NCBI RefSeq assembly: GCF_001278035.1
Contig: NZ_CP009452.1
Location: 3,443,501-3,507,500, forward strand
DNA from: Sphingopyxis sp. 113P3
GTDB lineage: Bacteria; Pseudomonadota; Alphaproteobacteria; Sphingomonadales; Sphingomonadaceae
DNA length: 64,000 nt
Reading direction: 5' to 3'
The notes under the pieces were generated by a model. It was not told the DNA's origin and searched no databases. It worked only from the letters and a program-made list of their open reading frames with translations. How positions within the stretch are numbered: the stretch's first letter is position 1; each line of letters starts with the position of its first letter. The translations under genes and the position numbers were made by a program. Shown here one piece after another: positions 33,957 to 42,787 of this stretch.

Positions 33957-36269
33957 TCAGCGCGGCTGCCCATATTGGTCGGTCAGCACGTCGCGCCGCC
34001 CGACATGATTGGGCGGGCTCACGAGACCCTCGTCTTCCATCCGCTCGATGAGCCGCGCCGCGCTGTTGTAGCCGATGCGCAACTGGCGCTGGAGCCAGCT
34101 CGTCGAGGCCTTCTGACTGTCGACGACGATCTGGCATGCCTTTGCATACATGCGGTCCTCGGCGCTATCGCCGCCGGCAGGCGCGCCCTCCATCGCGAAA
34201 CCGCCGTCCTCGGGATCCTCGGTCACGCTTTCGACATAGTCGGGCTGGCCCTGTCCGCGCCAGTGATCGGCGACCGCGCGCACCTCGTCGTCGGAGACAA
34301 AGGGGCCGTGGATGCGCGTGATCTGCTTGCCGCCGGGCACATAAAGCATGTCGCCCTTGCCGAGCAGCTGTTCGGCGCCCGCTTCGCCGAGGATGGTGCG
34401 GCTGTCGATCTTCGAGGTAACGTTGAAGCTGATGCGGGTCGGCAGGTTCGCCTTGATGACGCCGGTGATGACGTCGACCGACGGACGCTGCGTTGCGAGA
34501 ATGAGGTGGATGCCCGCGGCGCGCGCCTTCTGCGCAAGCCGCTGGATCAGGAATTCGACCTCCTTGCCTGCGGTCATCATGAGGTCGGCAAGCTCGTCGA
34601 CGACGACAACAATCTGCGGCAGCGGCTGATAGTCGAGCGTCTCTTCCTCATAGACCGGCTGGCCGGTGTCGGGGTCATAGCCGGTCTGGACGCGGCGTCC
34701 GAGCGACTTACCCTTGGCGAGCGCGGCGCGCACCTTGTCGTTGTAGCCTGCAAGGTTGCGCACCGACAGCGACGACATCATCCGGTAGCGGTCCTCCATC
34801 TGCTCGACCGCCCATTTGAGCGCACGGATCGCCTTCTTGGGCTCGGTGACCACGGGGGCGAGGAGATGCGGGATGCCGTCATAGACGCTGAGTTCCAGCA
34901 TCTTGGGGTCGATCATGATCATCTTCACCTGGTCGGGGCCGAGGCGATAGAGAAGCGAGAGGATCATCGCGTTGAGACCGACCGACTTGCCCGATCCGGT
35001 CGTACCCGCGATCAAGAGGTGCGGCATTGGTGCAAGATCGGCGATCACGGGATCGCCGCTGATATTCTTGCCAAGGATGATCGGAAGCGCCCCCGTCTGA
35101 TCCTGGAAGAGCTGGCTGCCGATCATTTCCTGGAGCACGACCGCCTCGCGGTGCGCGTTGGGCAATTCGATACCGATGACGGTGCGGCCCGGGATCGGCG
35201 CGATGCGCGCCGACAGCGCCGACATGTTGCGCGCGATGTCGTCGGCAAGGTTCGACACGCGGCTCGCCTTCGTACCCGGCGCGGGTTCAAGCTCGTACAT
35301 GGTGACGACCGGTCCCGGGCGAACCGCGGTGATGACGCCCTTGACCTGGAAATCCTCGAGCACCGATTCGAGCAGCCGCGCATTGCGTTCAAGGCCCGCC
35401 TTGTCGATCTGCCCCGAGGGACCCTCGGGAGGCGCGGCGAGGAGGTCGATCGACGGCAGGTGATAGTGGGTGAAAAGTTCGGTCTGGGGCTTGGCCTTGG
35501 GCTTGGAGGGCTGCGAGCGCTGCACGGGCTCTGCGATCTCGGGCGGCGCGCGGTCGCTCGGCTCGGCGCGCGGACGCGGACGCACGACGCGGTCCATGAG
35601 GTTTGTTGCGCGTTCGGCAGGCGAGGCAGCGGCCGCCGGCGCGGCGGTGCGGCTGCTTTCGGCCGCGGGAAGGCGGAAACGGCTCGCCCATCCCTTTTCG
35701 AGCCGCAAGGCGCGCGAGGCAAGCCATAGCCCGGCGACGAGGAGCAGCAATATAGTGGCAATCCGAAGGAGCGCGGCGGCAGGCTCGCCCGCGCGATCGA
35801 ACAGCGGTGACACCGCGTTTCCAAGAACAAGCGGTACAATGCCGCCCCAGCCCGCGGGCAGCGGCGCGTCGCTGTCGGGTGCCCAAAGCTGCGCGCCCAG
35901 CCCGACGAGCGAAATGGCAACGAGCATGAAGACCAGCTGGCGCTTCCAATAGGGCTGGGGCGTCTGGGCCCAAAGCCGCCATGCCATGATCCCCAAAAGC
36001 GGCAACAGCAGCACGACAGGAACGCCGCCGACGAACAGCAGGAGATCGGCAAACCAGGCCCCCGCGCTTCCCATCCAGTTCGACGGATTGCCGCCCGCCG
36101 CCGTGTGAATCGCGGCATCGGTGCTGTCGTGGGTGATGAGCGCGAGAGTGAGAAAGAGAGTGAACAGAGCGAGCGCCGCCGCCGCCCCGATGACCATCGA
36201 GCGAGCGATGCTCGCGCGGAAAACGGTGCGCCAATCGGCCTTTGCGGTCGCGGCCTTGCGGCTTGCCAT
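33957..36269 (-). CDS. ftsK: DNA translocase FtsK
   Basis: 770 residues: four hydrophobic helices (about residues 22-200) that place it at the division site, a linker (about 200-290), then the motor: alpha domain (LESVLEDFQVKGVITAVRPGPVVTMYEL), Walker A AGTTGSGKSVGLN, Walker B QIVVVVDELADLM, LILATQRPSVDVITGVIKAN and FNVTSKIDSRTILGE. It ends with a gamma winged helix (SWLQRQLRIGYNSAARLIERMEDEGLVSPP) that reads KOPS sequences. It pumps chromosome ends apart during division. The start at 36269 (ASRKAATAKADW) fits the family; the frame is open to 36617. The linker is short, as in many alphaproteobacteria. Confidence 0.93.
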   Translation of the reverse strand: MASRKAATAKADWRTVFRASIARSMVIGAAAALALFTLFLTLALITHDSTDAAIHTAAGGNPSNWMGSAGAWFADLLLFVGGVPVVLLLPLLGIMAWRLWAQTPQPYWKRQLVFMLVAISLVGLGAQLWAPDSDAPLPAGWGGIVPLVLGNAVSPLFDRAGEPAAALLRIATILLLLVAGLWLASRALRLEKGWASRFRLPAAESSRTAAPAAAASPAERATNLMDRVVRPRPRAEPSDRAPPEIAEPVQRSQPSKPKAKPQTELFTHYHLPSIDLLAAPPEGPSGQIDKAGLERNARLLESVLEDFQVKGVITAVRPGPVVTMYELEPAPGTKASRVSNLADDIARNMSALSARIAPIPGRTVIGIELPNAHREAVVLQEMIGSQLFQDQTGALPIILGKNISGDPVIADLAPMPHLLIAGTTGSGKSVGLNAMILSLLYRLGPDQVKMIMIDPKMLELSVYDGIPHLLAPVVTEPKKAIRALKWAVEQMEDRYRMMSSLSVRNLAGYNDKVRAALAKGKSLGRRVQTGYDPDTGQPVYEEETLDYQPLPQIVVVVDELADLMMTAGKEVEFLIQRLAQKARAAGIHLILATQRPSVDVITGVIKANLPTRISFNVTSKIDSRTILGEAGAEQLLGKGDMLYVPGGKQITRIHGPFVSDDEVRAVADHWRGQGQPDYVESVTEDPEDGGFAMEGAPAGGDSAEDRMYAKACQIVVDSQKASTSWLQRQLRIGYNSAARLIERMEDEGLVSPPNHVGRRDVLTDQYGQPR

Positions 36270-36392
36270 GCGAAATCGGTCCCCAATGCAGTTGGTCCCG
36301 GCGATATGCGCATGCGCCGGACTCGGCGTCAAGCGCGGCTCGGCCCGCCTGCCCGCTTCCCAAGGGCGTCCTGGCGGGCTAGGGCGGCATGC

Positions 36393-37622
36393 ATGACCGA
36401 AGCGCAGCGCAGCGATGTCCTGATCTCGGGCGGCGGCCTTGTCGGCCAAACGCTCGCCCTTGCGCTTGCGCATCACGGTCTCTCCTCGCAGGTCGTCGAT
36501 CCTGCCGACCCGGTCGCCACCATCGCTCCCGGCTTTGACGGCCGTGCCTCGGCGATCGCGAGCGCGACATGGCAGATGTTTCAGGTACTGGGGCTCGCCG
36601 ACCGGCTTCAGGGTCATGGCTGCGCAATCCGCGCGATCAAGGTCAGCGACGGCGGGCAGGCGGGCGAGCTTGATTTCGTGACCCAGAGCGACGACCCGGC
36701 GCTGGGCGTGATGATCGAGAATCGCCAGCTCCGCTTAGCGCTCGCCGCCGCGATTGCCGATGCGCCGCTCGTCCGGCTCAACATGCCGGCGAATGTCACG
36801 GCGCGCACGGTCGATGCCCACGGCGTCACACTGACGCTCGCGGACGGCAAGCGGCTCGCCGCACCGCTCCTCATCGTTGCCGAGGGGCGCCGCTCGCCGA
36901 CACGCGACGAGGCCGGGTTCAGCATCGCGAGCTGGTCCTATCATCATCACGCGATGATCGGCGCGGTCGCGCACGCCCGCCCGCACGATCATGTCGCGCA
37001 TGAAATCTTCTTCCCCTCAGGCCCCTTTGCCCTGCTCCCGCTCGTCGATGATGCCGAGGGACGGCACCGCTCGGCCTTTGTCTGGACGGTTTCGGAGAAA
37101 GACGGACCCGCCTTTGCCAAGCTCGGCGACAGGGGGTTCATCGCCGAGCTCGAAAAGCGCGCCGGCGGCCTGCTTGGCCAGATGGAGCTGGTGGCGCCGC
37201 GGATGACCTACCCGCTCGGTTTTCACCACAGCGCAAAGATTGTGACCGACCGGATCGCGCTCGTCGGCGACGCGGCGCACGGCATCCATCCGATTGCGGG
37301 GCAAGGGCTCAACCTTGGCCTTCGCGACGTCGCAGCGCTTGCCGAGGTGCTCGTCGACGGCGCGCGGCTCGGGCTCGACCTCGGCGACGCGGCTCTCCTC
37401 GCGCGCTACCAGCGCTGGCGCGGGCTCGACAATCTGATGGTCAGTCTTGCGACCGACGGTCTGACCCGCCTCTTCGGTATCCCCGGGCGTGCCGCCTCGG
37501 CGGTCCGCCGCGCGGGGCTTGGTGCGGTGCAGCGGCTGCCCACACTCAAGCGCTTCTTCATGGACGAAGCGCGCGGCGAATCAGGCGACCTTCCCCGATT
37601 GCTCGCGGGGGCGGAAATTTAG
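36393..37622 (+). CDS. UbiH/UbiF-family FAD-dependent hydroxylase
   Basis: 409 residues with the flavoprotein hydroxylase signatures: FAD dinucleotide loop VLISGGGLVGQTLALALAHHG, the middle motif LLIVAEGRRSPTRDEAG, and the C-terminal FAD-ribityl motif RIALVGDAAHGIHPIAGQGLNLGLRDVAAL, in which the AHxxHPIAGQGLNLGL wording is typical of ubiquinone biosynthesis hydroxylases (UbiH/F/I, Coq6). It hydroxylates the ubiquinone ring precursor; which carbon cannot be told. Another ATG at 36389 is out of frame; 36393 is used. It is divergent from ftsK and convergent with the LON-domain gene (34 bp). Confidence 0.88.
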   Translation: MTEAQRSDVLISGGGLVGQTLALALAHHGLSSQVVDPADPVATIAPGFDGRASAIASATWQMFQVLGLADRLQGHGCAIRAIKVSDGGQAGELDFVTQSDDPALGVMIENRQLRLALAAAIADAPLVRLNMPANVTARTVDAHGVTLTLADGKRLAAPLLIVAEGRRSPTRDEAGFSIASWSYHHHAMIGAVAHARPHDHVAHEIFFPSGPFALLPLVDDAEGRHRSAFVWTVSEKDGPAFAKLGDRGFIAELEKRAGGLLGQMELVAPRMTYPLGFHHSAKIVTDRIALVGDAAHGIHPIAGQGLNLGLRDVAALAEVLVDGARLGLDLGDAALLARYQRWRGLDNLMVSLATDGLTRLFGIPGRAASAVRRAGLGAVQRLPTLKRFFMDEARGESGDLPRLLAGAEI

Positions 37623-37656
37623 GGTAGGGGACGGGGTCGCGGGCAATGCCGCCCCA

Positions 37657-38307
37657 CTATTGAAGCGTCGCGCGCCCGTCGTCGCCGTCGAAACGGCCGA
37701 AAAACTGCATGAGCTGGATAACGAGCTCGGCCCGCGCCTCGATCGGTGTCGCTTCGAGCAGCGCCTGTTTCGCCGCCGCATCGAAAGGGGCGACCTGAGC
37801 GATGCCGTTGACCAGCGTCGCATCGTCGAGCTGGCCGACCGAATCCCAGTCGACAACATAGCCCTGCCGCGCCGCAAAGCGCTTCGCTTCGCGTTCGAGG
37901 CTGGCGCGTTCGATGCTCGACAGGACGGCATCGGTTTCAACCTCGGTTTCAATCTCGGCCTCGACCTGGCGAAAGGGCGTGGTGACGTCGAGCTCGCGGC
38001 GCACGCGGAACCGCGCGACGCCCTCGAGAATCAGGTTGAAACGCCCCTCTTCGAGCGCCTCGACATCGACGATGCGTCCGACGCACCCGACCTCGTAGAG
38101 GGCGGGCGGCTCGCGGCTTTCCTCGCCCGCGATCTGCCGCGGCTGGATCATTCCGATCTGACGGTCGCGTGCCAGCACTTCCTGCACCATCGCCTTGTAG
38201 CGCGGCTCGAAGATATGGAGCGGCAGGTGCAGCCCCGGAAACAGCACTGCACCGGGCAGCGGAAAGATCGCAATCCGCTGGATGGTCAGGGGCGCCGCCT
38301 CGCTCAT
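37657..38307 (-). CDS. LON substrate-binding domain protein
   Basis: 216 residues consisting of the N-terminal domain of Lon protease alone: IFPLPGAVLFPGLHLPLHIFEPRYKAMV, RQIGMIQP, YEVGCVGRIVDVEALEEGRFNLILEGVARFRV, and a helical tail LLEATPIEARAELVIQLMQFF. There is no ATPase or protease domain. Such stand-alone proteins are common in alphaproteobacteria; the substrate is unknown. The start overlaps the stop of the upstream thioredoxin gene (TGATG), implying coupled translation and perhaps a joint role in protein quality control. Confidence 0.88.
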   Translation of the reverse strand: MSEAAPLTIQRIAIFPLPGAVLFPGLHLPLHIFEPRYKAMVQEVLARDRQIGMIQPRQIAGEESREPPALYEVGCVGRIVDVEALEEGRFNLILEGVARFRVRRELDVTTPFRQVEAEIETEVETDAVLSSIERASLEREAKRFAARQGYVVDWDSVGQLDDATLVNGIAQVAPFDAAAKQALLEATPIEARAELVIQLMQFFGRFDGDDGRATLQ

Positions 38308-39218
38308 CAGCCGAACAGGATGAGCGACAAGCGGCGGCGCTGCGCCGCAACCCAGGGGTCTTCAAGCCCCACGGCCTCAAACAGTTCAAGGAGCTTCGCA
38401 CGCGCGGCGCCTTCCTGCCACTCGCGGTCGGCTTCGACGATGCGAAGCAGATTGTCAGCGGCTGCGTCGCGCTGCCCGGCGCCAATCTGGGCGACGGCAA
38501 GGTCAAAGCGCGCCTGGTGATCCTCGCCATTCGCCGCCACCGCGGCTTCGAGCGCCGCGAGCTCGCTTGCATCGGGCGCATCGGCAGCGAGCGCGACTGC
38601 ACTTTTCGCCTGCGCGATCGCGGGGTCGCCAGCGACCTCATCGGGCACGGCGTCGAGGGCGGCCTGCGCGGCCTCGATCTCGCCCGCTGCGAGCAGCGCG
38701 CGGATGAGGCCCCCATGCGCTGCGGCATTGTCGGGTGCCATGTCGAGGATTTGCGTAAAGATGCTCGCCGCGCGCGGTCCGTCGCCCTCGGCGAGCACAT
38801 TTTCGCCCATTTCGATCAAGGGCGCGATCTCGACCGCGCGGGCGCTCGCATCGCTCTCGATGGGAAGCTGCGCGAGAAGCTGGTCGAGCACGGACTTCAG
38901 CTGGCTTTCGGTCCGGGCATTAGTGAGATTTGCGACCGGCTGGCCCTGGAATATGGCATAGACGGTCGGAATCGACTGGACCTGAAACTGGCCTGCGATG
39001 AAGCGATTCGCATCGACATCGACCTTTGCCAGCACGACGCCCTTGTCGGCATAGTCGGCGGCGACCTTTTCGAGAACGGGAGCGAGCTGTTTGCACGGGC
39101 CGCACCATTCCGCCCAGAAATCGAGGATGACGAGCTTCGTCATCGACGGCTCGACGACGTCGCGGCGGAACGCTTCGACCGCTTCCTTTTCCTGCGGGTT
39201 CAGACCCAGAGTGGCCAC
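38307..39218 (-). CDS. CnoX/YbbN-like thioredoxin-TPR protein
   Basis: 303 residues: an N-terminal thioredoxin domain with a full redox motif (ILDFWAEWCGPCKQLAPVLEKVA) and cis-proline VQSIPTVYAI, then a C-terminal helical TPR-like part (AASIFTQILDMAPDNAAAHGGLIRALLAAGEIEAAQAAL, ARFDLAVAQIGAGQRDAAADNLL). This is the CnoX (YbbN) layout, a chaperedoxin that protects proteins from oxidative aggregation and passes them to GroEL or DnaK. In E. coli CnoX lost the CxxC activity, whereas this one keeps WCGPC. The stop overlaps the LON-domain gene start. Confidence 0.88.
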   Translation of the reverse strand: MATLGLNPQEKEAVEAFRRDVVEPSMTKLVILDFWAEWCGPCKQLAPVLEKVAADYADKGVVLAKVDVDANRFIAGQFQVQSIPTVYAIFQGQPVANLTNARTESQLKSVLDQLLAQLPIESDASARAVEIAPLIEMGENVLAEGDGPRAASIFTQILDMAPDNAAAHGGLIRALLAAGEIEAAQAALDAVPDEVAGDPAIAQAKSAVALAADAPDASELAALEAAVAANGEDHQARFDLAVAQIGAGQRDAAADNLLRIVEADREWQEGAARAKLLELFEAVGLEDPWVAAQRRRLSLILFG

Positions 39219-39393
39219 GATGTGATTGCTCCCTTGCTATGCGGTTCGCTCGCTTATGTGGGAATTACGCCGCCAATGCCAACCCTTCGCGCCTTCGAGA
39301 CACGAAAAGCGCAATGAGGGCTTGCCGACTCCAAAAGCCGGTGCTAATCGCGCGCCTCACCCGCTGGCACCTACCCGGTCGCCAGCCGCCAGA

Positions 39394-39468
39394 GCGGGCG
39401 TAGCTCAGGGGTAGAGCACAACCTTGCCAAGGTTGGGGTCGAGGGTTCGAATCCCTTCGCCCGCTCCA
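39394..39468 (+). tRNA. tRNA-Gly (anticodon GCC)
   Basis: A full cloverleaf is readable: acceptor GCGGGCG/CGCCCGC, D-stem GCTC/GAGC, anticodon stem CAACC/GGTTG around the loop TTGCCAA (anticodon GCC), T-stem GAGGG/CCCTT with TTCGAAT loop, and an encoded CCA end at 39466-39468. The 3' half from 39422 on is the attachment site of the 12-kb element; the gene stays intact because the element carries an identical 3' half. Confidence 0.97.
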
Positions 39469-39474
39469 GTTTTC
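39422..39474 (+). repeat. Left attachment repeat (attL) in tRNA-Gly 3' half
   Basis: This 53-bp stretch is identical to 51422-51474. It begins with CCTTGCCAAGG (anticodon arm), includes the T-arm and CCA end of the tRNA, and ends with GTTTTC. The bases on both sides differ between copies. Confidence 0.93.
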
Positions 39475-39620
39475 CAACGACTTAGCAGCGATTTGAGCCC
39501 TCCGGGCTCCCCTCGGGGGAGCGCTCCGGGGAGCAGATTTGCGCGGCAATTTCCCCGACGTAGGGCAAGAAAAAGACCGCCCGGTTGCCCAGGCGGCCGT
39601 TATCGAGCGGGTCGGGCCGG

Positions 39621-39989
39621 TCAGTTGGGACGGCTGTCGGGCTTGCGCGCGCCGCGCACGTAAAGCTCCCGCATCACCTCGTCGGTCTCGCGTACCGTGC
39701 AATTCCAGTCGCTGAACGCATCCTCGACCCGGTCGAGAAAGTCGCGGGTGTCCTGTGGCAGGCGCTCCCCGTGCTTGTCGTTTGCATGGACCGCCAGGTA
39801 GCCGATCATCGGCACGATCTGGTCCCACGCCCGCACAGGGTTGACGGCCTTGAGCGCGTACAGGGCACAGTCGAGCAAGCGGGCGACCTCGGGTGCGCAG
39901 TGCGCCTCATCAGTTTCGAGCTGCTGGATGGCGGCTGGGATTTCACGGAACAGGGCGGCCCAATCGGTCATGTGGATTTCGTCAGTCAT
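39621..39989 (-). CDS. Hypothetical protein at left end of the element
   Basis: A 122-residue soluble, acidic, mostly helical protein (TDWAALFREIPAAIQQLETDE, ARLLDCALYALKAVNPVRAWDQIVPMIGYLAVHAND, DFLDRVEDAFSDWNC). I do not recognise a family. A strong AAGGAG site 7 bases before the ATG at 39989 supports translation. It is divergent from the methyltransferase gene across a 201-bp control region and is the leftmost gene of the element, where satellites often keep accessory or anti-phage genes. Confidence 0.65.
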   Translation of the reverse strand: MTDEIHMTDWAALFREIPAAIQQLETDEAHCAPEVARLLDCALYALKAVNPVRAWDQIVPMIGYLAVHANDKHGERLPQDTRDFLDRVEDAFSDWNCTVRETDEVMRELYVRGARKPDSRPN

Positions 39990-40119
39990 GCGGTTCTCCT
40001 TTGCACCGGCCGTCTGTGCCGGGGAGCTGGACGTTGGCACGTCCCCGCAGCCGAATGTTGTGGGCTTATCCAGCGCACTCGCGCCATGAGTTGACAGGCG
40101 GCTGCGTATAGAACAAAAC

Positions 40120-40160
40120 AGGAACATAAATTCCTTGACAGATTGACGTCGGGACGTCAA
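40120..40160 (+). promoter_or_regulatory. Methyltransferase control region: 18-bp palindrome beside a -35 box
   Basis: TTGACGTC-GG-GACGTCAA (40143-40160) is a perfect palindrome ending 30 bases before the methyltransferase start. It lies directly after TTGACA (40135-40140), so it would occupy the promoter spacer. A smaller repeat AGGAA/TTCCT lies at 40120-40135. The methyltransferase carries an N-terminal helix-turn-helix-like part, so self-control through this palindrome is an option. Confidence 0.5.
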
Positions 40161-40190
40161 AGATGCGGAAACACAGTCGAGGGAGCCGAC

Positions 40191-41291
40191 ATGTCCGCAG
40201 CACCGGGGAAGATCAGGGACGCCATCATTGGCTACATGGAGGCGCTTGGGGGCGACGCTTCGATCAAACAGATCAGTGAAGCCATCAGCGTTCACCTGGG
40301 CCCGGTGCGTCCGTCGTCGGTTCGCTCCTATCTGAACCTGAACGTCGGCCGGGTGTTCGAGCGAACCGCGCGCGGCCGCTATCGGCTCGTGGGCGACGCA
40401 GAGAACGTCCACCGGGTCGGGCTTGAACCGGCCGTCGAGCATGAGAAGGCCGTGCTGTACCATGCCGACTGTTTCGATTGGCTGGCTGCCCGAGAGGAGG
40501 CGTCCATTCACGCGGTCGTCACGGACCCGCCCTACGGGCTGACGGAGTATAGCCCAAGGGAGCTGAGCAAGCTCCGAAATGGGCAGGGGGGTGTTTGGCG
40601 CATTCCCCCGTCGTTCGACGGCCACCGTCGCTCCCCGCTCCCCCGGTTCACCATCATGTCGGACGAAGACCGCAAGGAGCTCCACGCCTTCTTTCGTCGG
40701 TTCGGTGCCCTCGTCGCTCGCGCGATCGTGCCAGGCGGCAACGTGCTCGTCGCGACCAACCCGCTCTTGCAGCACGTCGTGGCCTCAGCAATGACGGAGG
40801 GCGGCCTTGAGCTGCGCGGCAGCATCGCCCGGCTCACCATGACCATGCGTGGCGGTGATCGCCCGAAGAACGCGCACGAGGAGTTTGCTGAGGTGAGCGT
40901 TATGCCGCGCTCGCAATGGGAGCCTTGGGTGGTGCTGCGCCGCCCCCTTGAAGGGCGGGTCCAGGACAATCTTCGCAAATGGAAGACGGGCGGCTTTCGG
41001 CGACCGTCGGACGACCGGCCCTTTGGCGACGTTATCAAGTCGAGCCCCACCTCGGCAGCGGAGCGCGCCATCGCGCCCCACCCGTCGCTCAAGCCGCAGG
41101 ACTTCATGCGGCAAGTCGTGCGCGGCTCGCTCCCCCTTGGTGAGGGAGTAGTCGTGGACCCGTTCGCCGGATCAGGATCGACCCTCGCCGCCGCGAATGC
41201 GGTGGGCTATGCAAGTATCGGTGTTGAGGCAGACCCAAAGTTTGTCAGGCTGGCGGCAGAGGCCATCCCGAAGCTGGGCTCACTGCGCTAG
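40191..41291 (+). CDS. DNA methyltransferase, beta class (restriction-modification)
   Basis: 366 residues. The N-terminal 80 look like a winged helix (GKIRDAIIGYMEALGGDASIKQISEAISVHLG, GRVFERTARGRYRLV). The catalytic domain has motif IV VTDPPYGL (Asp112) before motif I DPFAGSGSTLAAANAVGYASIGVE (about 323), the beta-class order. DPPY suggests N6-adenine methylation, but N4-cytosine cannot be excluded. An insert between the motifs (about 130-290) probably holds target recognition. Start at 40191 with GAGGGAG upstream. It is convergent with the restriction endonuclease gene; before the IS insertion their 3' ends overlapped by 12 bp. Confidence 0.88.
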   Translation: MSAAPGKIRDAIIGYMEALGGDASIKQISEAISVHLGPVRPSSVRSYLNLNVGRVFERTARGRYRLVGDAENVHRVGLEPAVEHEKAVLYHADCFDWLAAREEASIHAVVTDPPYGLTEYSPRELSKLRNGQGGVWRIPPSFDGHRRSPLPRFTIMSDEDRKELHAFFRRFGALVARAIVPGGNVLVATNPLLQHVVASAMTEGGLELRGSIARLTMTMRGGDRPKNAHEEFAEVSVMPRSQWEPWVVLRRPLEGRVQDNLRKWKTGGFRRPSDDRPFGDVIKSSPTSAAERAIAPHPSLKPQDFMRQVVRGSLPLGEGVVVDPFAGSGSTLAAANAVGYASIGVEADPKFVRLAAEAIPKLGSLR

Positions 41292-41353
41292 ATAGACCCA
41301 ACTGTCCCGCAGCTTCTGCACTCCCTCGCGATGGAGGGTGGCTGTGCGAGTTC

Positions 41354-42123
41354 CTAGGCCGTGGACTCATAAGCGTTGATCCAGAGGCGTGCTGAGAAGA
41401 GCTTGATGGCGGCGAGGAAGTTGTCGGCTCGCTTGTCGTATCGGGTGGCCAAGCCTCTGGCGTGTTTGAGTTTTCCGAAGAAGCGTTCGATCAGGTTGCG
41501 ATATCGGTAGAGGAAGGTGCTGAACACAAAGCCCTGCCTGCGATTGCGCTTGGCGGGAATGTTGGCGAAGCCGCCTTGTGCTGTGATCCGCGCGCGGATG
41601 GCGTCGCTGTCATAGGCCTTGTCGGCGAGGAAGGTGCTGCCTTCCGGCACGGCGCCGAGCAGCGGATCAGCTTGTTTGCAATCGCTCGCCTGTCCTTCGG
41701 ACAAGTGCAGCTGGATCGGCAGGCCTCGTCCATCAACCAGTGCGTGGATCTTGGTCGTCAAACCGCCGCGGGAACGTCCCATGCAGCGATTTGGGTCCCC
41801 CTTTTTAAGGTCGCACCGTGCTGGTGGACCCGGATGGAGGAACTGTCGATCATCACCAACTCGCCGTCGAAGGCATGGGAAACTGCCGTCAGCAGCCGAT
41901 CCCACACACCGGCTTTGCGCCAGCGCACGAAGCGATTGTAGCAGGTGGTGTGTGGACCATAGCGTTCCGGAATATCCGCCCAGGGGCTGCCTGTGCGGAA
42001 CCGCCACAATATCCCGTTGATCACCCGGCGATCATCCACACGTGGCACGCCCCGCGGCTTGTTCGGAAGCAGCGGCTCGATCACAGACCATTCGAAATCT
42101 GTCAGCTCAAAACGGCGACGCAT
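41354..42123 (-). CDS. IS5-family transposase, two frames joined by -1 slippage (copy A)
   Basis: The first frame (42123 to 41758) carries the N-terminus (RRRFELTDFEWSVIEPLLP, GILWRFRTGSPWADIPERYG, first catalytic Asp in VMIDSSSIRVHQHG). The second frame, open to 41354, carries GGLTTKIHALVDGRGLP, DKAYDSDAIR and the ERFFGKLKHARGLATRYDK stretch with the catalytic Glu. The frames meet at five A followed by five G in the coding strand, where a -1 slip joins GATLK to KGDPNRC. This arrangement is normal in the IS427 group of IS5. The stop codon TAG is supplied by the CTAG target. Confidence 0.88.
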
Positions 42124-42195
42124 CTCCAAGACTCCTTTCCCGAGCCTTGAATCAATCACTGCCGCCTCGCGCAACTCAGTTTATGAGTTTACCGC
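41358..42195 (-). mobile_element. IS5-family (IS427 group) element, copy A
   Basis: 838 bp between two CTAG sites (41354-41357 and 42196-42199). Terminal inverted repeats are GGCCGTGGACTCATAA at the left and GGCGGTAAACTCATAA (read inward) at the right. A second copy of identical length is at 61868-62705 with scattered base differences, so the two are not a very recent duplication. This copy interrupts the 3' end of the restriction endonuclease gene. Confidence 0.92.
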
Positions 42196-42724
42196 CTAGC
42201 TCACCGCGCGCGTTCCGCCGGAAGTCGTCAACAGTGACGTGCGCCAGATAGACCTCGCTGAACCGGGTAGCCCGGCGCTCTGCCGCTGGCTCGGTCACCT
42301 GGTCGATCTCGTATACGAAGACGCAAAGCCACTGATCGCGCGCGCCGTGCGTGTCGACCGCGCCGCCGCGCTTCCGGGTGGTCTTGATCTCAACCCCATG
42401 CTCCCCGGCCTGAATGCTGTCGAGCTGGTAGCGCCCTCGCACGATCAAGTCTGGATGGCCGTTATGGAAGTTGTTCTGGCAGAGCGAACGGGAGTGTCGT
42501 GCCATGCTTGCGGTCATCATGTCGGAGATGGTGCCTGACATATTCGCAGGCCGAAGCACTTCCTCTAGTCGAGGCAGACCGCGATCATGGAACAGCGTGT
42601 TCACATCAAAGAAGAAGTCGTACACGTCCTGCATCGCAAGCGCGAAGTCATCCAGCCGTAGTTGATACGGAAGCTGGATATTCGGATTGAACCACTCGCG
42701 ATTAACAGTTTCCCTGACCGGCAC
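42176..42724 (-). pseudogene. PD-(D/E)XK restriction endonuclease, 3' end truncated by IS5 copy A
   Basis: 182 residues from a GTG at 42724 preceded by GGAGGGG. The nuclease core is clear: NGHPDLIVRG (Asp92) and HGVEIKTTRKRGG (Glu112, Lys114), then GARDQWLCVFVYEID. The native frame runs to GEL at 42200; the last codons (GKLIN, stop) come from the IS end. Removing the IS and one CTAG continues the frame as GTRTATLHREGVQKLRDSW, then VYLAQ and a stop at 41280-41282. The native protein was therefore about 201 residues. The catalytic residues remain, but 25 C-terminal residues are lost, so activity is doubtful. Confidence 0.85.
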
Positions 42725-42787
42725 TCAGCCCCTCCGCCCCTTTGCTCGGACGGTGACACTGCAACATTGGCGAGAGAGTGTCGAGAG

